This document shows positions 14,460 to 24,199 of a stretch of DNA of 35,716 bases, piece after piece. This DNA comes from JAHEJX01 sp041605955 (GTDB lineage: Bacteria; Actinomycetota; Acidimicrobiia; Spongiisociales; UBA5794): NCBI GenBank assembly GCA_041605955.1, contig JBFIXI010000043.1, positions 1 to 35,716 on the forward strand, given 5' to 3'. Made by a program: the position numbers and the translations under genes. Position 1 is the stretch's first letter. Each line of letters starts with the position of its first letter. A model generated the notes under the pieces. The model saw nothing but the letters and a program-made list of their open reading frames with translations, was not told the origin of the DNA and made no database searches.

Positions 14460-16022
14460 CTATCGCTCCACCAGTTGCATCTTGCGGTTGTAGTAGTTGA
14501 CGATGCCCGACAGGATCAGGCTCACAAACGAGTAGAAGGCCATCCAGATGAGGAAGACCGCAAGGGTTTGCCCCTCCTGGTTGTAGATGGTCTGGCCCAC
14601 CTGGACGATGTCGGCGTACGCCACCGCAATGCCCAGCGAGGTGTTCTTGGCGAGGTTGAGGTACTGCGAGCCCAGCGGCGGCAACACGATCCGGAACGCC
14701 TGCGGCAGGACCACCAGCCGGAGCACCTGGCCCCGCTTGAGGCCCACCGCGTTGGCGGCTTCGGTCTGGCCGCGGTGCACGGCCATGATGCCGGCTCGAA
14801 CGATTTCACCGATGAAGGCCGCGGTGTACAGCGTCACTCCAACCCACACCGCCACGAAGGCGGGAGTGAATGCCTTGCCCACCTCCGTCGAGTACTGGGC
14901 GAAACGAGTTGGTACGACCACCTCCGGTCGGGAGAAGTCCAGCGGCGCACCCCCGGAGAAGTCGAACTTGGATGCCAGGAACTCGAATAGAGGCTCGAGA
15001 CCCCAGTTCATCTGGAAGGTACGGGTACGTCCCAACACCTGCGAGACCGTCGCCTGCCCTGGTCCCAGCAAGAAGAAGAGAGCCCCTGCCAGACCAAGCA
15101 GCCCGGCAACGATCAACCGGAAGTAGTCGTCGTCGGTGAGCTTGGCCAAGCCAGCCGGCGTTCGCCGCTCGTCCAGGAAGTTGGCGATGAACCGGTACGC
15201 CAGCCATATGGCGAGCGCCGCCAACAGGACCTGGAAGATCCAGACGGGCACGTTGCCGAACAGCCACGCCATGGCGGACCACAGCCAGCCGAGCACACCC
15301 ATGATCGGGTGGACCAGCCACCCCAGGATGAGGAAGGAGGCAAATACGACCAGCGCCCATGACATGGCATGGGTCTCGACGCCCTTGTTCTCGAGAATCC
15401 GCACCCGCCACTTGTACACCTGCCGCGCCACGAACGCGCCGAGCAGTATCAAGGCCATGTACTGCCATCGACCCGCTTCCGGATTGAGCCACGGAATGGC
15501 GATGCCTTTGGCCGAGGCGAAGAACCAACCCGTCCCTGCGTCGTCCACACTGAGCTCACCGAGTGCGACCACCAGGGCGTTCCAGAAGTAGATCTGGACG
15601 AGCAACGGAATGTTGCGGAAGAACTCGATGTATGCGTTGGCAACCTGGCTCACGATCCAGTTGGACGAGAGCCGAGCGATCCCGATGAGGGTGCCGAGGA
15701 TGGTGGCAGCCACGATCCCCGACACCGTGATGCGAAGCATGTTGACCATGCCGACGGCCAGCGCTTCCAAGCCGGTGGCGGGATCCGTGTTGAAGCCCTC
15801 GCCGAGCTTGACGCCCAGCGGCTCTCCGAGGAAACCCCACGTGAAGGGGATACCGGTTGCTCTGAGGTTGGAGGCTGCCTGCGTGATAAGAATCCAAAAC
15901 AGCCACACGAAGAACGCCAGAAAAGCGATCTGCGCCGCCCACTTGACGACCGTTATGTTCCGCCACAGCGGAGGCCGGGCGTGCTCCGACGTATCAGTCC
16001 TCGGTTCCAGTGGTTTGACCAA
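14460..16022 (-). CDS. aapQ: Polar amino-acid ABC transporter permease, enlarged (AapQ-like)
   Basis: 520 residues, against about 400 for typical AapQ. The N-terminal permease half (VKWAAQIAFLAFFVWLFWIL; GIARLSSNWIVSQVANAYIE; FFRNIPLLVQIYFWN) and the C-terminal half with the EAA loop (VHRGQTEAANAVGLKRGQVL, then LPQAFRIVLPPLGSQYLNL) are normal. Between them lies an expanded middle with extra hydrophobic segments (LILLGAFVARQVY, WALVVFASFLILGWLV, IFQVLLAALAIWLAY, LIVAGLLGLAGALFFLL). The start is TTG 16022, with GGGAGG nine nt upstream. It pairs with the AapM-like protein as a heterodimer and lies downstream of the binding-protein gene, separated by a terminator-like hairpin. Confidence 0.9.
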   Translation of the reverse strand: MVKPLEPRTDTSEHARPPLWRNITVVKWAAQIAFLAFFVWLFWILITQAASNLRATGIPFTWGFLGEPLGVKLGEGFNTDPATGLEALAVGMVNMLRITVSGIVAATILGTLIGIARLSSNWIVSQVANAYIEFFRNIPLLVQIYFWNALVVALGELSVDDAGTGWFFASAKGIAIPWLNPEAGRWQYMALILLGAFVARQVYKWRVRILENKGVETHAMSWALVVFASFLILGWLVHPIMGVLGWLWSAMAWLFGNVPVWIFQVLLAALAIWLAYRFIANFLDERRTPAGLAKLTDDDYFRLIVAGLLGLAGALFFLLGPGQATVSQVLGRTRTFQMNWGLEPLFEFLASKFDFSGGAPLDFSRPEVVVPTRFAQYSTEVGKAFTPAFVAVWVGVTLYTAAFIGEIVRAGIMAVHRGQTEAANAVGLKRGQVLRLVVLPQAFRIVLPPLGSQYLNLAKNTSLGIAVAYADIVQVGQTIYNQEGQTLAVFLIWMAFYSFVSLILSGIVNYYNRKMQLVER

Positions 16023-16060
16023 ACGCCTGTGCCTCCCTCAACCGTGGACTCACATTAATA

Positions 16061-16090
16061 AAGAAGAAGGGGCGCCTGCAGGCGCCCCTT
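16061..16090 (-). terminator. Intrinsic terminator/attenuator between aapJ and aapQ
   Basis: A perfect 10-bp stem, AAGGGGCGCC-TGCA-GGCGCCCCTT (16067-16090), is followed on the minus strand by TTCTTCTTTATT. This is the best intrinsic terminator in the window. Placed between the binding-protein gene and the permease genes, it would make the binding protein more abundant than the membrane parts, as is common for ABC importers. Confidence 0.85.
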
Positions 16091-16124
16091 CCGTTCGCAT
16101 CTTGAAATGCACTATTTGGTTGGG

Positions 16125-17255
16125 CTAGCGGGCCGGCGGGGCGTAGATCAAGCCACCCTCGTACCACTGCGCATTGGGCGATCCCTCCCGGATGAATCCG
16201 AGCGGGACCAGGTTGCGCTCGTACACGTCGGCGTAGTTGCCGACCTGTTCGATCACCTTGGCAAAGGCGTCCCGCGCCAAGCCCATCTTGCTCTGGATCT
16301 CCTCATCGGAGGTGCCCAGGAGGCGCTCCGCCTCCGGATCCGGAGGACTGGCGAGGGCGTCGGCGATGTTTGCCTGGCTGATGCCCTTCTCCTCGGCGAT
16401 GAACATGGCGTAGACCGTCCAGTTGATCACGTCAGCCCACTCGCTGTCGTTCTGGCGATACATCGGTCCCAGCGGCTCCTTGGAGATTGGAGATGTTGGG
16501 AAGATCACCCAGTCGTCGATGCTCGCGATGGTGCCGTCCTGCACCGATGCGGAACGATCGCCGAACAACCCGGAACCGTCCGTGGTGATCAGGTCACAAG
16601 AGCCCTGCTTGAAGAGCTCGAGCGACTGCGGGAAGTCCTCGGTGGTCACCAGCTCGATTTGGGCACCGAGCACGCGAGCGCCCTCGGTGATGTTCTTCTC
16701 GGTCGTCGTACCGGCGTTAGTGCACAACCGGGCGCCGTCGACGTCGGCCAGGGTCGAGAGCTCGGAAAAGCCGAACTCGGCCTTGCCCATCACTTGCTGA
16801 CCGTCATAGAAGGTCGTGGGACCGAAGTCGCCGCCGATCTCCGTGTCGCGGCTTTGCGTCCAGGTGGTGTTGCGGAACAGGACGTCGACCTCTCCGTTGG
16901 CCAGCGCGGTGAAACGCTCGGCAGCCGTGAGACTTACATATTCCACGGAGTTGGAGTCGCCAAAGATGGCGGCGGCAACCGCGCGGCAGAAGTCGGCATC
17001 GAAGCCCTTGAAGGAACCATCGTCCTGCGGCTCGGCGAAGCCGGTGGCGCTAGTGGACACGCCACAGCGGAGGCTGCCGCGCGCCTGGACCTCGGCCAGT
17101 GTGCCGCCGGCCTGCCCACCGCCGCCGCCACCGCCATTGGTGGCTTCAGTCGTCGTCGGTGCCGCAGTGGTGGTGCTTTCGTCTTCAGCGTCACCGCCGC
17201 ACGCCGCTGCGATCAACGCCAAAACGGCGATAAGCACAGCAAGTCGCTTGATCAT
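16125..17255 (-). CDS. aapJ: Amino-acid ABC transporter substrate-binding lipoprotein (AapJ-like)
   Basis: 376 residues from ATG 17255. The N-terminus is a lipoprotein signal (MIKRLAVLIAVLALIAAAC) with the lipid-accepting Cys at residue 19, followed by a low-complexity linker of Thr, Glu and Gly. The mature part is a solute-binding protein family 3 domain: VQARGSLRCGVSTSATGFAE, SFKGFDADFCRAVAAAIFGD, RFTALANGEVDVLFRNTTWT, and ARLCTNAGTTTEKNI. AapJ and BztA-type proteins bind general L-amino acids. A longer frame reaching 17510 lacks a signal and is not credible. GAGGGG lies about 10 nt before the ATG. The lipobox connects this protein functionally to the Lgt homologue at 8096-9067. Confidence 0.94.
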   Translation of the reverse strand: MIKRLAVLIAVLALIAAACGGDAEDESTTTAAPTTTEATNGGGGGGGQAGGTLAEVQARGSLRCGVSTSATGFAEPQDDGSFKGFDADFCRAVAAAIFGDSNSVEYVSLTAAERFTALANGEVDVLFRNTTWTQSRDTEIGGDFGPTTFYDGQQVMGKAEFGFSELSTLADVDGARLCTNAGTTTEKNITEGARVLGAQIELVTTEDFPQSLELFKQGSCDLITTDGSGLFGDRSASVQDGTIASIDDWVIFPTSPISKEPLGPMYRQNDSEWADVINWTVYAMFIAEEKGISQANIADALASPPDPEAERLLGTSDEEIQSKMGLARDAFAKVIEQVGNYADVYERNLVPLGFIREGSPNAQWYEGGLIYAPPAR

Positions 17256-17481
17256 GTTGAGAGATCCCCTCTCGCTTGCATACAGGGTCTGAGCCCGAAC
17301 GGGCATGCGAGAAGTTAGTACTGAAGGCAATCGTGCGCCATTAGCGAGGGCGGCGCCTTGGAAGAAACTGGGTGGGTCGAGCCCCTGTGCAGGGGAAACG
17401 CGATGTGGGCACCGGCCACGGATTGATCCGTACCGGGGGAAGGCGGCCGTGCACCGCGGTTCGGCTCTCTGGGCTACGGCG

Positions 17482-18006
17482 TCACACGCCTTGGGAGTGG
17501 ATGAAGGCACGACGCTCGCGAGCTTGGTCCAGCTCGACGAGCATGATTCGCTGCCACTGACCCAACAGCACCTCGCCCGCGACGACGGGAATGGTTACCG
17601 ACGGCTGACCAACCATCAGTTGCCGGACGTGAGCGTGTCCGTTGATGAATTCGTCCTCCTGCATGTTTTCGGTGCGGACGGTGTGGTCGTCGTGCTCGTA
17701 GTAGATGCCTTCCGGCACCGACTCTTGAATCATCCGGCGGTAGTCGTTGAGAAAGCCGGTCTCAGACTCGTTCACAACGACCGACGTGGTCGTGTGAGGC
17801 GAGTAGACAGTTACCTGGCCGTGACGGACGCCAGACTGCGACACGATATCGCGCACGACTTCGGTCAGATCCCAGAACTCATTCGGCTCGGTAGTCGTCA
17901 AATGGAGTGCTTCGGTGCGAATCGCCGGAGACTGTGATGTCGCCAGGACGGTGCGGGGCCCCACGGGAACGCGGGTGGCCTGCCGAATCGGGGTTGAATC
18001 TGTCAA
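17482..18006 (-). CDS. YjbQ / UPF0047 family protein
   Basis: About 174 residues. The family core is complete: HGQVTVYSPHTTTSVVVNES, NGHAHVRQLMVGQPSVTIPV, and GEVLLGQWQRIMLVELDQAR, with the His residues thought to form the active or metal site. Database entries often name this family secondary thiamine-phosphate synthase, from weak complementing activity of E. coli YjbQ; the physiological role is unknown. TTG 18006 is chosen because GAGG lies 5 nt upstream; the frame extends to 18057. About 35 residues precede the conserved core, which is longer than usual. It lies 81 bp downstream of the TetR gene on the same strand and may be its target. Confidence 0.88.
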   Translation of the reverse strand: MTDSTPIRQATRVPVGPRTVLATSQSPAIRTEALHLTTTEPNEFWDLTEVVRDIVSQSGVRHGQVTVYSPHTTTSVVVNESETGFLNDYRRMIQESVPEGIYYEHDDHTVRTENMQEDEFINGHAHVRQLMVGQPSVTIPVVAGEVLLGQWQRIMLVELDQARERRAFIHSQGV

Positions 18007-18087
18007 GGGAACCTCGAGATGCGATTGAGCGCGTCTAAACGGACGGGACACTACCAACGTTTCCAGTCAAGAAGTTCTTCGCTGCGA

Positions 18088-18711
18088 TCAACCGGCCTGC
18101 GGGTTTGCGGCAAGGAGGCCGCCGCGCACGAAAGCCAGTCGCGACGCTAGAACGAAAGGCGCTGCCTCCCCCGGGTCGTCTTCTTTCGACAGCTCATCTA
18201 TGGCACTGACCATCAGGTCGGCGAGCACTCGACCGCAGCGATCCGGATGGCGGGTGGCAAAGTCCCCCGCTTTCGAGCCCGACTGACATTGGGTCAACAG
18301 CTCTGTGGTGATGGGGTTGAGTAGATCCCACATACGATCTCGCAGTTCTTTGGGAAGCTCGCGGCCGACCCGAAACATGAGCGTCGCGAGCTCCGGTTCG
18401 CGCACCACGAGGTCGATTCCCGCCGCGAATATCGCGTTGATCCGCTCGATGGGGGTCCCGGCACGCCCAGCTGCCAGCACCTGATCGAGGTGAGGCGGCA
18501 ACCGGTCTTCGAGCACCCCGACGAGAATATGGCCTTTCGACGCGAAGTAGTCATAGAGCGTGGTGCGGGGTATTCCGGCGACATCTGCGATGGCCGTGAG
18601 CGAGCTGCCTGCGTAGCCGTTGGCAAGGAAGACTTTTTGGGCGGCGTCGAGAATCGCCATCCGGGTTGCTGCCTTGTGAGCGGCGATGGACTCCGCCCTG
18701 ATCCTCGGCAT
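18088..18711 (-). CDS. TetR-family transcriptional regulator
   Basis: 207 residues. The N-terminal helix-turn-helix is typical: RMAILDAAQKVFLANGYAGS, SLTAIADVAGIPRTTLYDYF and ASKGHILVGVLEDRL. The C-terminal ligand domain is all-helical and of no recognisable subfamily. The ATG has GAGGA about 8 nt upstream. It is divergent from purA across a 168-bp region that contains inverted-repeat elements, so it might control purA-purD, the YjbQ gene, or only itself; this is inference from position. Confidence 0.9.
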   Translation of the reverse strand: MPRIRAESIAAHKAATRMAILDAAQKVFLANGYAGSSLTAIADVAGIPRTTLYDYFASKGHILVGVLEDRLPPHLDQVLAAGRAGTPIERINAIFAAGIDLVVREPELATLMFRVGRELPKELRDRMWDLLNPITTELLTQCQSGSKAGDFATRHPDRCGRVLADLMVSAIDELSKEDDPGEAAPFVLASRLAFVRGGLLAANPQAG

Positions 18712-18713
18712 AC

Positions 18714-18825
18714 GGCCGATCCTCGCTTCCTATCCTGGCCTCGCCCCCGTGGGCATTCTAAAGGATCGCCACCGCATGGAGCCTGGTGCGCCGAGAAAAG
18801 TGGCAATGAGCTTGTAGGATCGGCC
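18714..18825. promoter_or_regulatory. Inverted 10-bp elements in the tetR-purA divergent region
   Basis: GGCCGATCCT (18714-18723) and its exact complement AGGATCGGCC (18816-18825) lie at the two ends of the intergenic region, with a related AAGGATCGCC at 18761-18770. A TAGAAT box on the minus strand (18755-18760) could be the tetR -10, and TAGGAT (18815-18820) could be the purA -10; the latter overlaps the right element. These could be TetR operator half-sites or a looping pair. Confidence 0.4.
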
Positions 18826-18879
18826 TCGGCCGCGCTGCTGGCGCGCAGCCAACGCGTACACCGCCGGAGGGAACTCGAG

Positions 18880-20151
<1,272 letters not shown>

Positions 20152-20156
20152 CTTCG

Positions 20157-21413
20157 ATGCGGGTTCTGCTCGTGGGCGGCGGCGGCCGCGAACACGCCAT
20201 CGGCTGGAAGCTGGCAGAGAGCCCCGACCTCGAGCTGCTCATTAGCGCTCCGGGAAATCCGGGCCTCGGCGACTATGGGCCGGTCGTCGCCGGGATCGAC
20301 ATCACCGACCCAGACGCCGTCACCACGTTGGCGCTGGACAACCGCGTCGATCTCGTAGTCGTGGGACCGGAGGCGCCGCTCGCCGCCGGAGTCTGCGATG
20401 CCCTAGTCGAGGCCAAGATCCCCACATGTGGCCCGACCCGGGAAGGGGCCCGGCTGGAGTCGTCAAAAGCGTACGCGAAGCAAGTGATGGCGCGAGCCCA
20501 GGTACCCACAGCCGACGCACGTATCTTCACCGATGTCGACGCCGCCACCACCTTCCTGGCAACGAGCCGAGGCCCCTACGTCGTCAAGGCCGACGGTCTC
20601 GCCGCGGGTAAGGGTGTGCTGGTCACCGAAGACCTGATCGCCGCCCAGGGATGGGCCCGACTGTGCATCGAAGGGCACTTTGGGGATGCGGGGACAACGG
20701 TGGTGATCGAGGACTTCCTAGTGGGCCCGGAAGTATCGATATTCGTGCTTACCGACGGCACCACCGTGCTGCCGCTGCAGCCGGCGCGCGACTACAAACG
20801 GCTCAGCGACGGCAACGATGGCCCGAATACAGGAGGCATGGGCGGGTTCTCCCCACTGGCGGAGCTGCCGGATGGTCTCGTCGGATGGACTGTCGACTCG
20901 GTGGTCCAGCCGGTTCTCGAGATCTTCCGCGCCGACAACATCACATATCGGGGGTTCATCTACGTCGGCTTGACCCTCACCGCCGAGGGCCCCAAGGTGC
21001 TCGAGTTCAACTCGCGCCTCGGTGATCCGGAAACCCAGGTCGTGCTGCCGCGCCTCGACGATGACCTCCTGGGTCTCTTGACGGCGGCCGCGACGGGTGA
21101 GCTCCATGGCAAACCCCTGGGCTGGTTGCCGCAAGCGGCCGTCGGCGTGGTGCTGGCGTCCGAGGGCTACCCGGAGCGTCCGGTGACGGGAAGACCCATC
21201 TTCGGGATCAGCGAGGCAGCCGCCAAGCCGAACGCCCTCGTGTTCCATGCAGGCACGAGGCGTAGTCCGACCGGTCTCGTCACCAGCGGTGGCCGAGTGC
21301 TGAATGTCGTCGGCACCGGGCCCGATCTCGCGGCGGCGCGCCAAGTGGCCTACGAAGCGGCAGCCGAGATCGAGTTCCAAGGTATGCAATACCGCAAAGA
21401 CATCGCACTGTGA
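20157..21413 (+). CDS. purD: Phosphoribosylamine-glycine ligase (GAR synthetase)
   Basis: About 418 residues, an ATP-grasp enzyme that makes glycinamide ribonucleotide in step 2 of purine synthesis. The protein starts MRVLLVGGGGREHAIGWKLA, the conserved N-terminus, so ATG 20157 is preferred; GTG 20148, overlapping the purA stop, would add three residues. ATP-grasp landmarks: YVVKADGLAAGKGVLV, DGNDGPNTGGMGGFSP, and the metal-binding EFNSRLGDPETQVVLPRL. The 3' end converges on a HisA-like gene on the other strand. The other early-step genes purF, purN and purM are not nearby. Confidence 0.96.
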   Translation: MRVLLVGGGGREHAIGWKLAESPDLELLISAPGNPGLGDYGPVVAGIDITDPDAVTTLALDNRVDLVVVGPEAPLAAGVCDALVEAKIPTCGPTREGARLESSKAYAKQVMARAQVPTADARIFTDVDAATTFLATSRGPYVVKADGLAAGKGVLVTEDLIAAQGWARLCIEGHFGDAGTTVVIEDFLVGPEVSIFVLTDGTTVLPLQPARDYKRLSDGNDGPNTGGMGGFSPLAELPDGLVGWTVDSVVQPVLEIFRADNITYRGFIYVGLTLTAEGPKVLEFNSRLGDPETQVVLPRLDDDLLGLLTAAATGELHGKPLGWLPQAAVGVVLASEGYPERPVTGRPIFGISEAAAKPNALVFHAGTRRSPTGLVTSGGRVLNVVGTGPDLAAARQVAYEAAAEIEFQGMQYRKDIAL

Positions 21414-21463
21414 GGGTCCCAACGAGCCGCTTGGCTACGCCGGCCGCGGGCAGGGTTACCCGT

Positions 21464-22324
21464 TCACTGCTTGGCGAGCCACGACAGGAACGACTCCACC
21501 CCAGACGTATCCGTCGCCTCTCCGGACTCATCCCGGTAATGCCACAGGGCGGCCTGCAGCTCCTCGTATGACCAGGGGCCCGACACAGGCTCCCGCTTGA
21601 TGAGGCTGGCGGCTTCCTCGACGGTGAAGCGGCCGGCCGTTACCTCCCGGCCGACGACGACGCCGCTCAATTGACGGCCGTTGACCTCCAGCCCTTTGAG
21701 CGCGGCCAGGTCGTCCAAGTTGCGGACGCCCCCGGCGGCGATGACCGGTTCTTCGACGATCGACAGGGTCCGCCGCAGTGCTTCGAAGTTCGGCGGCTCC
21801 TCCAACGCGTCTCGTCCGACCTCGACCAGCATGAAACCAGCCGCACCGGCGGAAGACAGCTCGATCAACGCTTCCTCTAGATAGACCCCGCTGTTCGCCG
21901 TCCAGCCCTTCGTGGCGAGCTCTTCATCGGGGCGGACATCGACGCTGACGACGATCTTCCCGGTGAAGTCGCGACACAGATCCCAGAAGAGCACCTGGTC
22001 GACGATGGCCACTGTCCCCATCACAACTTTGTCGGCGCCAGCCTCGAGGAGCCGCTCTACCTCATGCAGAGAGCGCACCCCGCCCCCCACCTGCACCGGC
22101 GCATCGATCGCAGCTATGAGGTCCGCGATCAGGTCGCGATTGCGATAGTCGCCGTAGGCAGCGGCATCGAGATCGACGATGTGTAGTCGATCGGCACCTT
22201 TGGCTTGCCATCCACGAGCGCGCTCGATCGGATCGGCGTCGAGGAAGATGGCGTCGGCCACGTCACCGCGGGGCAGACGAACGGCTTTGCCCTCGAGAAT
22301 GTTGACTCGGGCGTATAGGTCCAT
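21464..22324 (-). CDS. HisA-like (phosphoribosylformimino isomerase fold) protein with Asn at the first catalytic position
   Basis: 286 residues, about 40 longer than HisA. The (betaalpha)8 barrel is clear: RVNILEGKAVRLPRGDVADA, DRLHIVDLDAAAYGDYRNRD, the phosphate site VQVGGGVRSLHEVERLLEAG, VVSVDVRPDEELATKGWTAN, and a second phosphate site near AAGGVRNLDDLAALKG. HisA uses two Asp residues as acid and base. The second is present (Asp129), but the first, in the usual AIDI motif, is Asn8 here (RVNI). A C-terminal tail (from about residue 243) is not part of normal HisA. The gene lies between purine genes and not in a histidine operon. It could be a degraded or repurposed paralogue, or catalyse a variant reaction. 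A TACTCT box lies 6 nt before the ATG. Confidence 0.82.
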   Translation of the reverse strand: MDLYARVNILEGKAVRLPRGDVADAIFLDADPIERARGWQAKGADRLHIVDLDAAAYGDYRNRDLIADLIAAIDAPVQVGGGVRSLHEVERLLEAGADKVVMGTVAIVDQVLFWDLCRDFTGKIVVSVDVRPDEELATKGWTANSGVYLEEALIELSSAGAAGFMLVEVGRDALEEPPNFEALRRTLSIVEEPVIAAGGVRNLDDLAALKGLEVNGRQLSGVVVGREVTAGRFTVEEAASLIKREPVSGPWSYEELQAALWHYRDESGEATDTSGVESFLSWLAKQ

Positions 22325-22435
22325 AGGAGGAGAGTAATCGGCGGGGACGACCCCATTTCACGGACGGTGCTCTCCTTGCCGGGGATTGCGAGCCACTGCG
22401 ACCCTTTCGACTCCGACGCGGTCGGCCGACCCCCC

Positions 22436-22441
22436 TAAAGT
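22436..22441 (+). promoter_or_regulatory. purE -10 box, leaderless start
   Basis: TAAAGT lies 7 nt before the purE ATG, matching the TANNNT plus 7-nt arrangement of leaderless transcripts. No ribosome site precedes the ATG, and no clear -35 is visible. Confidence 0.55.
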
Positions 22442-22448
22442 CACCGTT

Positions 22449-22892
22449 ATGAGAGTCGCCATTCTGATGGGGTCTGCCAAAGACGCCGACAAGATGCAAC
22501 CTGCCGCCGACGTGCTCACCGAGTTCGGCGTCGAGCACGACGTCCACGTCATGTCCGCCCACCGCACCCCGCAGCGGGTGGCCGAATTCGCTGCCGCGGC
22601 ACGAGACCACGGATACGGCGTGATCATTTGTGGTGCCGGCAAAGCCGCCCACCTCGCCGGGGCGGTTGCCGCCCACTCGGATTTGCCCGTGATCGGCGTT
22701 CCGATCGCAGCCGGCCAGCTCGGCGGCCTCGACGCCCTGTTGTCGACGGTACAGATGCCGACCGGCATCCCGGTCGCAACCGTCGCAGTCGACTCGGCCG
22801 CCAATGCCGCCTACCTGGCCGCGTCGATCTTGTCGCTGAACGACGCCGGGCTCGCCGCCCACCTGCATGCGTATCGAGAGAGCCTGCGGTAA
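22449..22892 (+). CDS. purE: N5-carboxyaminoimidazole ribonucleotide mutase
   Basis: 147 residues, a class I PurE. It converts N5-CAIR to CAIR. Typical motifs: MRVAILMGSAKDADKMQPAA (the GS-x-x-D phosphate-binding loop), VHVMSAHRTPQRVAEF with the catalytic His, and IICGAGKAAHLAGAVAAHSD followed by VIGVPIAAGQLGGLDALLS. The partner purK is not adjacent. The stop overlaps the ATG of purB (TAATG), so the two are translationally coupled. The start is fixed by the conserved N-terminus and by the TAAAGT box 7 nt upstream. Confidence 0.96.
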   Translation: MRVAILMGSAKDADKMQPAADVLTEFGVEHDVHVMSAHRTPQRVAEFAAAARDHGYGVIICGAGKAAHLAGAVAAHSDLPVIGVPIAAGQLGGLDALLSTVQMPTGIPVATVAVDSAANAAYLAASILSLNDAGLAAHLHAYRESLR

Positions 22893-24187
22893 TGATCGAG
22901 CGTTACTCGCTCCCCGACATGTCTGCCGTTTGGAGCGAGTCGAACAAGCTCCGCATCTGGAAAGAAATCGAAACTCTCGTCGTGGAGGCCTGGGCCGACC
23001 ACGGAGTTGCCCCGGCAGCTGCAGCTGCTGCCGTCCGCGCCGCGCCAGAGGTCGACGGCGCCGCATGGAAAGCGCGGGAACAGGTCACCAACCACGACTT
23101 GGCCGCCTTCGTCGACGTGCTCGCCGCCTCGGTCGGCGATGGTGGGGAGTGGGTCCACTACGGCCTCACCTCATCGGACGTGGTGGACACCGCCCAAGGC
23201 GTCATGATGCGCGATGCAGTCGACCTGTTGCTGCGCCGGGTCACCGAGCTCTTCGACGTCATCAAGTCGAAGGCGCTCGAGCATCGGGCGACGGTGATGA
23301 TCGGCCGGACGCATGGCATCTGGGCGGAGCCCACCACGCTGGGGCTCAAGTTGGCAACGTGGGCCTTCGAGGTGGCCCGCGATCACGATCGGCTGACCCG
23401 AGCGGGCCAGGCGGTTGCGGTCGGCAAGATTTCGGGAGCAGTCGGCACCTACGCCCACCTCCCCCCGAGCATCGAAGCCTACGTGTGCGAACGGCTCGGT
23501 CTCGACGTGGAGCCGGCCTCATCCCAGATCACCCATCGAGACCGCCACGCTGAGATGCTGTCGACGCTGGCTCTAATCGGCGCATCACTGGAGCGCTTTG
23601 CCACGGAGATCCGCCTCCTGCAACGCAGTGAGGTGGGCGAGGTATTCGAGGCGTTCGGGCGAGGCCAGAAGGGTTCGTCAGCGATGCCCCACAAGCGCAA
23701 TCCGATCGCATCCGAGAACGTCACCGGCCTGGCCCGGCTGCTGCGCGCTTACGCCGGAGCCGGACTCGAGAACGTCGCGCTGTGGCACGAACGGGACATC
23801 TCCCACAGCTCGGTTGAACGGGTCGCGCTGCCGGACTCGTGCTTGGCCCTCGACTTCGCGCTGGCGCGCATGACCAAATTGATCGGTGAATTGGAAGTCA
23901 ACGCCGCCCGCATGCAATCCAACCTGGCAGCGACGCAAGGCCTCGTCTTCTCTCAGGCAGTCCTGCTGGCACTCATCGAGACGGGCATGAGCCGCGACGA
24001 CGCATACCGCCTCGTGCAGCGCAACGCCCTGCTGGCCTGGGACACCGGATCTCACCTCAGAGAGCTGCTGGCGAACGATGCTGAGGTCCCTCTGGACGAC
24101 GACGTCCTCGCAGAGTGCTTCTCGTCGGAGCGATTCCTGCGCAACTCGGACGTCGTCTTCAGTCGCCTGGAAGCCGCCAAGCTGTAG
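22892..24187 (+). CDS. purB: Adenylosuccinate lyase
   Basis: 431 residues of the fumarase/aspartase superfamily. It splits SAICAR to AICAR and adenylosuccinate to AMP, releasing fumarate. Signature loop SSAMPHKRNPIASENV is intact, with further conserved regions VHYGLTSSDVVDTAQG, MIGRTHGIWAEPTTLGLKLA and HERDISHSSVERVALPDSC. It follows purE with overlapping codons. The product of purC (SAICAR) and that of purA are its two substrates, so all three genes of this branch lie in the window. Only 12 bp separate it from the convergent amidase gene. Confidence 0.97.
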   Translation: MIERYSLPDMSAVWSESNKLRIWKEIETLVVEAWADHGVAPAAAAAAVRAAPEVDGAAWKAREQVTNHDLAAFVDVLAASVGDGGEWVHYGLTSSDVVDTAQGVMMRDAVDLLLRRVTELFDVIKSKALEHRATVMIGRTHGIWAEPTTLGLKLATWAFEVARDHDRLTRAGQAVAVGKISGAVGTYAHLPPSIEAYVCERLGLDVEPASSQITHRDRHAEMLSTLALIGASLERFATEIRLLQRSEVGEVFEAFGRGQKGSSAMPHKRNPIASENVTGLARLLRAYAGAGLENVALWHERDISHSSVERVALPDSCLALDFALARMTKLIGELEVNAARMQSNLAATQGLVFSQAVLLALIETGMSRDDAYRLVQRNALLAWDTGSHLRELLANDAEVPLDDDVLAECFSSERFLRNSDVVFSRLEAAKL

Positions 24188-24199
24188 CCGCCGCTCGCA

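Noticed and set aside
17256..17481. Possible riboswitch or small RNA in the spacer between the YjbQ and aapJ genes.
   Set aside because: Only a short CCCCTG-TG-CAGGGG hairpin (17382-17395) is seen; no recognised riboswitch core could be identified by eye.
18490..18879. Upstream extension of the purA frame by 130 residues.
   Set aside because: The extension covers the tetR 5' end and the shared regulatory region; the conserved PurA N-terminus begins at 18880 after GGAGG.
22628..22891. Upstream extension of the purB frame.
   Set aside because: It overlaps purE in another frame and gives an Arg-rich, non-homologous sequence; the PurB N-terminus is at 22892.
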